A DNA stretch of 64,000 bases from contig NZ_CP019947.1 of assembly GCF_002025205.1 (NCBI RefSeq), positions 2,518,001-2,582,000 of the forward strand, written 5' to 3'. Position 1 is the first letter of the stretch; each line of letters starts with the position of its first letter. A program made the position numbers and the translations under genes. Positions 56,807 through 64,000 of the stretch are shown here, one piece after another. The notes beneath the pieces were generated by a model that was not told the origin of the DNA, did not search any database, and saw only the letters and a program-made list of their open reading frames with translations. Source of the DNA: Pseudomonas sp. CC6-YY-74. Its GTDB lineage: Bacteria > Pseudomonadota > Gammaproteobacteria > Pseudomonadales > Pseudomonadaceae.

Positions 56807-58054
56807 ATGCAACGACTGACTGCCGCCTTGGCCCTTTGGGCTGGATTAACCGCCTGTGCGCAGGCCGCCGAGCCGATCACCCTCGGCCTCAATTACCCGC
56901 GCACCGGCCCCTATAAGGAAGAAGGATTGGCCCAGATGCGCGGCGCCTTGCTGGCCATCGACGAGCTCAACGCCAAGGGCGGCGTGCTCGGCCGCTCGTT
57001 GCGCCTGTCCAGCCGCGATACCGCCTCGCGCCCGGCGAAAGCCGTGCGCAATGTCGACAAGCTGGCCAGTGAGGGCGCGGCCATGCTGTTCGGCGGCTCC
57101 TCCAGCGCGGTGGCCATCGCTTCCGGCCAGCGCGCGGCGACCCATGGCCTGCTGTATTTCGGCACCCTCACCTATTCCAACGACACCACCGGCAAAGATG
57201 CCCACCGTTACCTGTTCCGCGAGTGCAACAACGCCTGGATGAGCGCCCGAGTGCTCGGCCAGTACCTGAGCAAGCACCTGCCGGACAAGCGCTATTTCTA
57301 CGTGACCTCCGACTACACCTGGGGCCATACCACGGAAAGCTCGCTACGCCAGACCACCGGCAGCACGGATACCGGCAAACACCCCGGGCTCAAGGTGCCC
57401 TTCCCCGGCGCGCGCCTGGCCGATTACCTGGATGTGCTGCACCAGGCTGCGGCGAGCGATGCCGAGGTACTGACACTGGTGTTGTTCGGCGAGGATCTGG
57501 TGCGCGCCATGCGCATCGCCAAGGATCTCGGCCTGACCGAACGCATGCAGATAGTCGCGCCCAACCTGACCCAGAGCATCATCGAGCAAGCCGGCCCCGG
57601 CCTGATGCAAGGTGTGCTCGGCACCGAGCCATGGACCTGGCGCGTGCCTAAACTGGAGAAGTCCGCCCAGGGTGAAGCCTTCGTCAACGCCTTCAGCCAG
57701 CGTTATGCGATGTACCCGTCCAGCTCCGCTGCCTCGGCCTACAGCATCGTCTATCAGTGGGCCGACGCCGCGCAGCGGGCCAAGAGCCTGGACAGCGAGG
57801 CCTTGATCAAGGCCCTGGAAGGTCACCGTTACCAGCTACTCAAGGGCCCGCAAGAGTGGCGCGCCTTCGATCACCAGAACTTGCAGACGGTGTATGCCGT
57901 CAAAGTCAAAGCCCGCGCCGAAGTGCTCAAGGATCCGCTGAAACAGGATTACTTTGAAATCGTCGACCGTCTCGACGCCGACCAGGTGGCGCCCAGCCTG
58001 GCCGAATGGCAGTCTGATAGACGTGCCGCCGGGCAACCCCTGACCCTGCAATGA
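56807..58054 (+). CDS. Branched-chain amino acid/amide-type ABC substrate-binding protein
   Basis: A 415-residue periplasmic binding protein of the LivJ/LivK type (Peripla_BP): ITLGLNYPRTGPYKEEG, LAIDELNAKGGVLGRSL and AMLFGGSSSAVAIASGQRA, TLTYSNDTTGKD. The signal ends near CAQAAE; LTAC at residues 14-17 could instead be a lipobox. No permease or ATPase gene is nearby, so it either serves a distant transporter or acts as a sensor component. It lies seven bases before the acyl-CoA dehydrogenase gene, within the valine set. Confidence 0.88.
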   Translation: MQRLTAALALWAGLTACAQAAEPITLGLNYPRTGPYKEEGLAQMRGALLAIDELNAKGGVLGRSLRLSSRDTASRPAKAVRNVDKLASEGAAMLFGGSSSAVAIASGQRAATHGLLYFGTLTYSNDTTGKDAHRYLFRECNNAWMSARVLGQYLSKHLPDKRYFYVTSDYTWGHTTESSLRQTTGSTDTGKHPGLKVPFPGARLADYLDVLHQAAASDAEVLTLVLFGEDLVRAMRIAKDLGLTERMQIVAPNLTQSIIEQAGPGLMQGVLGTEPWTWRVPKLEKSAQGEAFVNAFSQRYAMYPSSSAASAYSIVYQWADAAQRAKSLDSEALIKALEGHRYQLLKGPQEWRAFDHQNLQTVYAVKVKARAEVLKDPLKQDYFEIVDRLDADQVAPSLAEWQSDRRAAGQPLTLQ

Positions 58055-58060
58055 GGACTT

Positions 58061-59227
58061 ATGGATTTCGAACTCAGCGATGAACAACGCCTGCTGGTCG
58101 ACAGCGCCCGCGCTTTTGCCAGCCGCGAACTGGCGCCCCATGCCGCCGACTGGGACCGCGACCACCACTTCCCGGTGGACGTTATCAAGCAGGCCGCCGA
58201 ACAGGGCTACCTGGCCCTGTACATCAAGGAAGACGACGGCGGCCTGGGCCTGTCACGGCTGTCCGCCGCGCTGATTTTCGAGCAACTGGCCGCCGGCTGC
58301 GTCGCCACCACGGCCTTTCTCACCATCCACAACATGGCGACCTGGATGCTCGCCTCCTTTGCCGACCAGGCGCTGAAAGACACCTGGCTCGCGCGCCTGG
58401 TCAGCGGCGAACTGCTCGCCTCCTACTGCCTGACCGAGCCGGATGCCGGTTCCGACGCCGCCCACCTGCGTACCCGCGCCAGACGTGACGGTGACGACTA
58501 CCTGATCGACGGCAGCAAGTGCTTTATCTCCGGCGCCGGTTCGACCGACGTGCTGATCGTCATGGCACGTAGTGGTGAGGACAGCGGCGCCAAGGGCATT
58601 TCCTGCTTCCTGGTGCCGGCCGACGCCGCCGGGGTGAAATACGGCCGCAACGAACTGAAGATGGGCTGGCGCGCCCAGCCGACCCGCACCATCAGCTTCG
58701 AAGGCGTGCGCATCCCCGCCGGCAACCGCATCGGCCCCGAGGGCCAGGGCTTCGTCTACGCCATGCAGGGCCTGGACGGCGGCCGTATCAACATCGCCAG
58801 TTGCTCGCTCGGCGCGGCCCAGGCGGCGCTGGAACAATCGCTGCGCTACGTCGAACAACGCAAACAGTTCGGCAAACCGCTGAGCGAGTTCCAGGCCCTG
58901 CAATTCAAGCTGGCCGACATGCTCACCGACCTCACGGCCAGCCGGCAGATGGTGCGCCTGGCCGCGCACAAGCTGGATCGGCAGCACGGCGAGGCCAGCC
59001 TGTACTGCGCCATGGCCAAGCGCTTCGCCACCGATCAGTGTTTTACCCTGTGCAACGATGCGTTGCAGCTGCATGGCGGCTACGGTTATCTAAACGACTA
59101 CCCACTGGAACGCTGGGTCCGCGACAGCCGCGTGCACCAGATCCTCGAGGGCACCAACGAAATCATGCGGGTGATCATCGCCCGCCGCCTGCTCGAGCAG
59201 GGCGGCATGCTCGATCGCCTGCTGTAA
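58061..59227 (+). CDS. Acyl-CoA dehydrogenase, probably isobutyryl-CoA dehydrogenase
   Basis: FAD enzyme that oxidises isobutyryl-CoA to methacrylyl-CoA in valine breakdown. The 388-residue protein has the family motifs SYCLTEPDAGSDAAHL and DALQLHGGYGYLNDYPLERW, and the catalytic glutamate in ILEGTNEIMRVI. Context decides the substrate: it is followed by hydratase, hydrolase and hydroxyisobutyrate dehydrogenase genes, the exact order of the pathway. Three stem-loops follow the gene. Confidence 0.93.
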   Translation: MDFELSDEQRLLVDSARAFASRELAPHAADWDRDHHFPVDVIKQAAEQGYLALYIKEDDGGLGLSRLSAALIFEQLAAGCVATTAFLTIHNMATWMLASFADQALKDTWLARLVSGELLASYCLTEPDAGSDAAHLRTRARRDGDDYLIDGSKCFISGAGSTDVLIVMARSGEDSGAKGISCFLVPADAAGVKYGRNELKMGWRAQPTRTISFEGVRIPAGNRIGPEGQGFVYAMQGLDGGRINIASCSLGAAQAALEQSLRYVEQRKQFGKPLSEFQALQFKLADMLTDLTASRQMVRLAAHKLDRQHGEASLYCAMAKRFATDQCFTLCNDALQLHGGYGYLNDYPLERWVRDSRVHQILEGTNEIMRVIIARRLLEQGGMLDRLL

Positions 59228-59240
59228 GGTTTAACTTGAT

Positions 59241-59350
59241 CGTTCCCACGCTCCGCGTGGGAACGCCGCCCCGGACGCTCCGCGTCCTGACACGGGGCAA
59301 GCGGGACGCAGAGCGTCCCAGGCTGGGTGCCCACGCAGAGCGCGGGCACC
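59241..59350. repeat. Three adjacent palindromes of a Pseudomonas-type intergenic repeat
   Basis: Three perfect hairpins in a row: CGTTCCCACG/CGTGGGAACG (59241-59265), GGGACGC/GCGTCCC (59303-59319) and GGTGCCC/GGGCACC (59326-59350). The first is a very common extragenic palindrome in pseudomonads. They sit inside an operon, between the acyl-CoA dehydrogenase and hydratase genes, and could limit readthrough or protect mRNA ends. Confidence 0.75.
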
Positions 59351-59374
59351 ATCGGAATAGAAACGAGGACACTT

Positions 59375-60193
59375 ATGAGCCACGCCATCGAACCCTACCA
59401 CCCCGGTCTATTCGACCTGACTCACAAGATCACCGTGGAAAAGCACGGCCACACCGCGCTGATCACCATCAACCACCCGCCGGCCAACACCTGGGACCGC
59501 GACTCGCTGATCGGCCTCAAGCAACTGATCGAGCACCTCAACCACGACGACGACATCTACGCCCTGGTGGTGACCGGCCAGGGCGGCAAGTTCTTCAGCG
59601 CCGGCGCCGATCTCAACCTGTTCGCCGATGGCGACAAGGCCCGCGCGCGGGAAATGGCCCGGCGCTTCGGCGAAGCCTTCGAGGCGCTGCGCGATTTTCG
59701 CGGTGTGTCGATCGCCGCGATCAACGGCTACGCCATGGGTGGCGGCCTGGAGTGCGCGCTGGCCTGCGACCTGCGCATCGCCGAACGCCAGGCGCAGATG
59801 GCCCTGCCGGAAGCCGCGGTAGGCCTACTGCCCTGTGCCGGCGGCACCCAAAACCTGGCCTGGCTGGTCGGTGAAGGCTGGGCCAAGCGCATGATCCTCT
59901 GTGGCGAGCGCATCGACGCCGAAACCGCCCTGCGCATCGGCCTGGTCGAACAACTGGTCGACAGCGGCGAAGCGCGCGGCCATGCCCTGCTGCTGGCGGC
60001 CAAAGTCGCGCGGCAGAGCCCGGTGGCGGTACGCACCATCAAACCGCTGATCCAGGGCGCCCGCGCACGCAGCCCGAGCACTTGGCTGAGCGAGGAACGC
60101 GAGCGCTTCATCGACCTGTTCGACGCCGACGATACCCGCGAAGGGGTGAACGCCTTCCTGGAAAAACGCGCGCCACAGTGGCGCAATAAATAA
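59375..60193 (+). CDS. Enoyl-CoA hydratase (methacrylyl-CoA hydration)
   Basis: Adds water to methacrylyl-CoA to give 3-hydroxyisobutyryl-CoA. The 272-residue crotonase-fold protein has ALITINHPPANTWDRDSL, GKFFSAGADLNLF (oxyanion hole) and GYAMGGGLECALACDLRIAE, with ALPEAAVGLLPCAGGTQNL. The ATG at 59375 has GAGG seven bases upstream and follows the palindrome cluster. Reaction assigned by pathway context. Confidence 0.92.
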   Translation: MSHAIEPYHPGLFDLTHKITVEKHGHTALITINHPPANTWDRDSLIGLKQLIEHLNHDDDIYALVVTGQGGKFFSAGADLNLFADGDKARAREMARRFGEAFEALRDFRGVSIAAINGYAMGGGLECALACDLRIAERQAQMALPEAAVGLLPCAGGTQNLAWLVGEGWAKRMILCGERIDAETALRIGLVEQLVDSGEARGHALLLAAKVARQSPVAVRTIKPLIQGARARSPSTWLSEERERFIDLFDADDTREGVNAFLEKRAPQWRNK

Positions 60194-60237
60194 GCCCATT
60201 CCCCGAGCGTGCGCCGTGCGCACCAGGAACCCGCGAC

Positions 60238-61341
60238 ATGAACGTGATTTTCGAAGAACACCACAGCCTGCATGGCTTTCGGATCGGCATCGCCAGCCTG
60301 GATGCAGAAAAAAGCCTGAACGCCCTGACCTTGCCGATGATCGAGGCATTGGATGCAAAACTCGCGGCCTGGGCGGATGACCCGACCATCGCCTGCGTGC
60401 TGCTGCGTGGCAACGGTGCCAAAGCCTTCTGCGCCGGCGGTGACGTGGTGCAACTGGCGCAGCAGTGCCGCGAACACCCCGGCGAAGTACCGCCTCTGGC
60501 GCGGCGCTTCTTCGCCGACGAATACCGTCTCGACCATCGTCTTCATACCTACCCGAAACCCTTGATCTGCTGGGCCCACGGCCATGTGCTGGGCGGCGGC
60601 ATGGGCCTGATGCAGGGCGCCGGAGTGCGCATCGTCACCCCGAGCAGTCGCCTGGGTATGCCGGAAATCAATATCGGCCTGTATCCGGATGTCGGCGGCA
60701 GCTGGTTCCTCGCCCGCCTGCCGGGCAAGCTCGGCCTGTTCCTCGGCCTCACCGCCAGCAGCATCAACGCCCGCGACGCCCTGGACCTGGACCTGGCCGA
60801 CCGTTTCCTGCTCGACGAGCAACAAGACGCCCTGATCGAAGGGCTGGTGCAGCTGAACTGGCTGGAACAACCACAATTGCAACTGCACAGCCTGCTCAAG
60901 GCCCTGCAGCACGAGGCCCTCGGTGAACTGCCGGAAGCCCAATGGCTACCGCGCCGCGAACGCATCGACGAGGTGCTCGACCAGGCTGACCTGCCCACCG
61001 CCTGGCGCGCCCTCACCGCCCTGCACAACAACAGCGACCTGCTGCTGGCGCGCGCAGCCAAGACCCTGGCCGGCGGCTGCCCGCTGAGCGCGCATCTGGT
61101 CTGGCAGCAAATCGCTCGCGCCCGCCACCTGTCAGTAGCCCAGGTATTCCAGATGGAGTACGCCATGAGCCTGAATTGCTGCCGCCACCCGGAACTCCCC
61201 GAAGGTGTGCGCGCGCGCCTGATCGACAAGGACCAAACACCCCACTGGCACTGGCCGGATGTGGCCAGCATCCCCGCAGAGGTGATCGAGTCGCACTTCG
61301 AGGCCACATGGGAAGGCGAGCATCCGCTGGCGGATCTGTAA
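60238..61341 (+). CDS. 3-hydroxyisobutyryl-CoA hydrolase family protein
   Basis: Releases free 3-hydroxyisobutyrate from its CoA ester in valine breakdown. The 367-residue crotonase-superfamily protein has GAKAFCAGGDVVQLAQQ, HGHVLGGGMGLMQGAGVRI and MPEINIGLYPDVGGSWFLAR, plus the longer C-terminal part typical of the hydrolase subgroup. Position between the hydratase and mmsB genes supports this rather than a second hydratase. Confidence 0.9.
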   Translation: MNVIFEEHHSLHGFRIGIASLDAEKSLNALTLPMIEALDAKLAAWADDPTIACVLLRGNGAKAFCAGGDVVQLAQQCREHPGEVPPLARRFFADEYRLDHRLHTYPKPLICWAHGHVLGGGMGLMQGAGVRIVTPSSRLGMPEINIGLYPDVGGSWFLARLPGKLGLFLGLTASSINARDALDLDLADRFLLDEQQDALIEGLVQLNWLEQPQLQLHSLLKALQHEALGELPEAQWLPRRERIDEVLDQADLPTAWRALTALHNNSDLLLARAAKTLAGGCPLSAHLVWQQIARARHLSVAQVFQMEYAMSLNCCRHPELPEGVRARLIDKDQTPHWHWPDVASIPAEVIESHFEATWEGEHPLADL

Positions 61342-61377
61342 CCAGCTTTAGGGTGCGCCGTGCGCATCGGACCGTAG

Positions 61378-61442
61378 GGTGGGTTAGGCGCATGGCACGC
61401 TGCATCGGTCACATACGCTTATTGATTGCGCCGTAACCCACC
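61378..61442. repeat. GGTGGGTTA-type intergenic inverted repeat
   Basis: GGTGGGTTAGGCGC and GCGCCGTAACCCACC pair with one extra base, around a 36-base loop. It starts with the same GTAGGGTGG sequence as the element at 28570. It lies between the hydrolase and mmsB genes with no open frame; such elements are frequent in Pseudomonas spacers. Confidence 0.6.
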
Positions 61443-61539
61443 AGCGCGACCCAACCCGACAGCATGGGTATCGCTATGCTCAACCCATCCTACGCCCCGC
61501 AGCACAACCAAACGGGCGTTCCAGATAAGGAGCATAACC

Positions 61540-62424
61540 ATGACAACGATCGCCTTTATCGGCCTCGGCCATATGGGCCTGCCCATGGCCCGCAACCTGC
61601 TCAAGGCCGGCTTCACGCTCAACGTCTTCGACCTGGTGCAAGCGGCCATCGACGAACTGGCCAAGGAAGGGGCGCACGCCGCGAGCAGTGCCAGCGACGC
61701 CGTACAAGGCGCCGACGTGGTGATCAGCATGCTGCCGGCCAGCCGGCATGTCGAAGGCCTGTACCTGGGCGACGGCGGCCTGCTCAAGGCGCTCAAGCCC
61801 GCCACCCTGGTCCTGGAGTGCTCGACCATCGCCCCGGAGTCTGCGCGCCAGGTGCATAAGGCGGCGGCCGAGCGTGGCCTGGAGATGCTCGACGCACCGG
61901 TTTCCGGCGGTACCGCCGGCGCCGCCGCCGGTACCCTGACCTTCATGATCGGCGGCCAGGCCAGCACCCTGGAAAAAGCCCGCCCAGTCTTCACTGCCAT
62001 GGGCAGCAACATCTTCCACGCCGGTCCCGATGGCGCCGGCCAGGTGGCCAAGGTGTGCAACAACCAGGTCCTGGCGGTGCAGATGATCGCTACCGCCGAA
62101 GCCATGGCCCTGGGCGTGGCCAACGGCCTGGAGCCAGCCGTGCTGGCCGAGATCATGCGCCAGAGCTCCGGTGGCAACTGGACCCTGGAAAAATACAACC
62201 CCTGGCCCGGCGTGATGGAAAACGCCCCGGCATCCAAAGGCTATTCCGGTGGATTCATGGCCGAACTGATGGCCAAGGACCTCGGCCTGGCCCAGGAAGC
62301 CGCGCAACACAGCGGCAGCAGCACACCGATGGGCGCCCTGGCCCTGCAGCTGTATCGCCTGTTGCTCAAGCAAGGCAAGGGCCAGCAGGATTTCTCGGTG
62401 GTGCAGCAATTGTTCGTCGAATAA
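61540..62424 (+). CDS. mmsB: 3-hydroxyisobutyrate dehydrogenase MmsB
   Basis: Oxidises 3-hydroxyisobutyrate to methylmalonate semialdehyde with NAD. The 294-residue protein has the Rossmann motif IAFIGLGHMGLPMARNLLKA, the substrate motif DAPVSGGTAGAAAGTLT and the catalytic lysine in GAGQVAKVCNNQ. AAGGAG eight bases before the ATG gives a clear start; a longer in-frame reading through the repeat is rejected. Its product is the substrate of the MmsA enzyme at 55054. Confidence 0.96.
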   Translation: MTTIAFIGLGHMGLPMARNLLKAGFTLNVFDLVQAAIDELAKEGAHAASSASDAVQGADVVISMLPASRHVEGLYLGDGGLLKALKPATLVLECSTIAPESARQVHKAAAERGLEMLDAPVSGGTAGAAAGTLTFMIGGQASTLEKARPVFTAMGSNIFHAGPDGAGQVAKVCNNQVLAVQMIATAEAMALGVANGLEPAVLAEIMRQSSGGNWTLEKYNPWPGVMENAPASKGYSGGFMAELMAKDLGLAQEAAQHSGSSTPMGALALQLYRLLLKQGKGQQDFSVVQQLFVE

Positions 62425-62501
62425 GCGCAAAGCCAACGGCAGGTTGCACCCGCCCTACTGGCTATTTGTCGAGTAACGCAGGGCTGCGGATCGCAGCTCG
62501 T

Positions 62502-62568
62502 GTAGCCGGATGTAATCCGGGGAGAGGTTCGCGCCTACTACACCGTTCCCGGATTGCATCCGGGCTAC
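62502..62568. repeat. GTAGCCCGGAT-type inverted repeat
   Basis: GTAGCCGGATGTAATCCGGG and CCCGGATTGCATCCGGGCTAC are near-perfect inverted copies separated by 26 bases. The same GTAGCCCGGATGCAATCCGGG unit is a common extragenic element in pseudomonads. Confidence 0.7.
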
Positions 62569-62582
62569 GATCTGCAGATAGC

Positions 62583-62610
62583 AAAAAGCCGCAAATACCT
62601 GCGGCTTTTT
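62583..62610. terminator. Bidirectional rho-independent terminator
   Basis: AAAAAGCCGCA and TGCGGCTTTTT pair perfectly around AATACC, giving a T-tract on both strands. It ends the mmsB transcript and, from the other side, the HlyD-type gene. Confidence 0.9.
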
Positions 62611-62629
62611 CATCTACCCATAGCTCCGA

Positions 62630-64000
62630 TCAGCGCTCGCGCAACGCCTCCGCGCGGGCACGGATGATCGGTTTGAGCAGGTAGCTGAGCACGCTTTTCT
62701 TGCCGGTGATGATGTCTACCGAGGCGACCATGCCGGGAATGATCAGCAACGGATGCTCTTCGCTGCCCAGGTGGCTCCTGTTGGTGCGCAATTTGATCAC
62801 GTAGAAGCTGTTGCCATCGTCGTCGGTCACGGTGTCGGCGCCAATCTGCTCCAGCTCGGCCTTGAGCCCACCGTAGATGGTGTAGTCATAGGCGGTGAAC
62901 TTGACCATGGCCTCCTGCCCCGGATGGAGGAAGGCAATATCCTGCGGACGGATGCGCGCCTCCACCAGCAGGTTCTCGCCCAGCGGCACGATCTCCACCA
63001 GGTCGCTGCCCGGCTGAATCACTCCACCGATGGTGTTGACCAGCAGCAGCTTGACGATACCGCGCACGGGTGAGGTGACCAGGGTGCGATTGACCCGATC
63101 TTCCAGCGCCTTGCCGGTCGACTGGATCTTGCTCAGATCGGTGCGCGCCTCATTCAACTGGGTCAGCGCATCGCTGCGAAAACGCCCGCGGGTCTCGTCG
63201 ATCTTGCGCTCTGCTTCCTTGATCGCGGCCTCGGCACGCGGCATCGCCAGGGTGGTGGCCTGCAACTGGCCGCGACTCTCCACCTCGGCACGCTTCAAAC
63301 GCAGCACTTCAACCGGGGAAATCGCGCCTTCGGCCACCAGTGGCTCGGACATGCGAATTTCCTGGCGCAACAGCTCCAGGCTGTTGCGAAACTGGTTCTG
63401 CTTGGAAGCAAACTCGCGCAATTCCTGGCGGCGCTGAAGCAACTGCTGTTCCAGTCCGGCGACCTCGTCCAGCAGTTGCTGGCGCCGGCTGTTGAACAAC
63501 TGTTCCTCGTTCTCGGCCTGACGCGGCACCTTCTCGCGTACTTCGGCGACAATTACCAGTTCACGATCCTGTATTTCCGCACTGAGGCGTTCGACCCGCA
63601 GCAGCAGGGCCAGGCGGTCGGCCTCGGTCTCACCGACGTTGGAAGCAAAACGCGTGTCATCCAGACGCAGCAGCGGATCGCCGATATTGACGATCTGCCC
63701 CTCGCGGACAAACAGTTCGGAAACGATACCGCCTTCCAAGTTCTGGATTTTCTGCAACCGTGAGAATGGAATCGCCTTGCCATCGCCACGGGTGACCTCG
63801 TCGACCACGGCGAAATGCGCCCACAGCAAACAGAAGGCAACGAAGGCGATCAAGCCCCAGATGGTCAGGCGAATGATCCTGGGCGCATCCTCGATCAGCG
63901 CCTTGCTGACTTCCGGCAGCGGCTCGTCGCCCATGGCGTCATGACTGCCGAAGTAAGACGCAAGAGCCTGACGCAGACCTTTTGACGGTGGTTTAACTGA
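62630..64000 (-). CDS. HlyD/LapC-family type I secretion membrane fusion protein, 5' end cut by window
   Basis: Periplasmic adaptor linking an inner-membrane ABC exporter to TolC in type I secretion. Visible features: inner membrane helix (IIRLTIWGLIAFVAFCLLWA), lipoyl-like segment (QKIQNLEGGIVSELFVREGQ), a long coiled coil with LLDEVAGLEQQLLQRRQELR, and SPVRGIVKLLLVNTIGGVIQPG in the C-terminal part. The frame stays open through the window edge with sensible sequence (GLRQALASYF), so the ATG at 63934 is probably internal and the start lies outside. An adhesin or toxin exporter is expected beyond the edge. Confidence 0.93.
   Translation of the reverse strand, partial: SVKPPSKGLRQALASYFGSHDAMGDEPLPEVSKALIEDAPRIIRLTIWGLIAFVAFCLLWAHFAVVDEVTRGDGKAIPFSRLQKIQNLEGGIVSELFVREGQIVNIGDPLLRLDDTRFASNVGETEADRLALLLRVERLSAEIQDRELVIVAEVREKVPRQAENEEQLFNSRRQQLLDEVAGLEQQLLQRRQELREFASKQNQFRNSLELLRQEIRMSEPLVAEGAISPVEVLRLKRAEVESRGQLQATTLAMPRAEAAIKEAERKIDETRGRFRSDALTQLNEARTDLSKIQSTGKALEDRVNRTLVTSPVRGIVKLLLVNTIGGVIQPGSDLVEIVPLGENLLVEARIRPQDIAFLHPGQEAMVKFTAYDYTIYGGLKAELEQIGADTVTDDDGNSFYVIKLRTNRSHLGSEEHPLLIIPGMVASVDIITGKKSVLSYLLKPIIRARAEALRER

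Overview
The window reads as a high-GC Pseudomonas chromosome. An intact algU-mucA-mucB-mucC-mucD operon is followed by lepA-lepB-(DUF4845)-rnc-era-recO-pdxJ, nadB/ygfX/sdhE/ygfZ and tctDE/opdH/tctCBA. From memory this order is close to Pseudomonas aeruginosa PAO1 around PA0743-PA0782. No rRNA, tRNA, CRISPR array, transposase or prophage gene was seen. The genes at both edges, putA and an HlyD-type fusion protein, are cut by the window.

Layout. 1-3.7 kb: putA (5' end inside, 3' end cut), a broken DUF2905 gene and an orphan HicA-like gene. 3.9-12 kb: a membrane GGDEF/EAL protein, an SH3-domain membrane protein, and a sigma54-type promoter with a short terminated leader RNA in front of a three-gene set (chemoreceptor signalling protein, NIT-like sensor, EAL protein). 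12-19 kb: a Crp/Fnr regulator, gdhA, and a four-gene operon (cupredoxin, degenerate-GGDEF/EAL, DUF3034 outer-membrane-like protein, truncated-hemoglobin lipoprotein). 19-24.7 kb: a PruR-like AraC regulator, a second NIT-like protein, a second Lon-type protease, a chagasin-type cysteine protease inhibitor and a lipoprotein. 24.8-26.5 kb: a flavocytochrome c pair. 26.8-42 kb: cmoAB and the conserved housekeeping block from pdxJ to sdhE. 42-52 kb: ygfZ, an HDOD protein, and the tricarboxylate two-component system with its porin and tripartite transporter. 52-64 kb: ung, a thioesterase, a complete distal valine catabolic set under an MmsR-like regulator, and the start of a type I secretion locus.

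How the genes work together. The core genes cover translation (lepA, cmoAB), RNA processing (rnc, era), envelope stress (algU-muc), secretion (lepB), NAD and PLP synthesis (nadB, pdxJ) and carbon use (tct, putA, gdhA, valine). The accessory part is rich in cyclic-di-GMP enzymes: three in 15 kb, two of them inside operons whose other members suggest small-molecule sensing (nitrate/nitrite by NIT-like domains; oxygen, NO or copper by the globin and cupredoxin). These two operons, the sigma54/leader-RNA arrangement, and a flavocytochrome c that has lost both redox cysteines of sulfide dehydrogenase are the most promising unexplored features.
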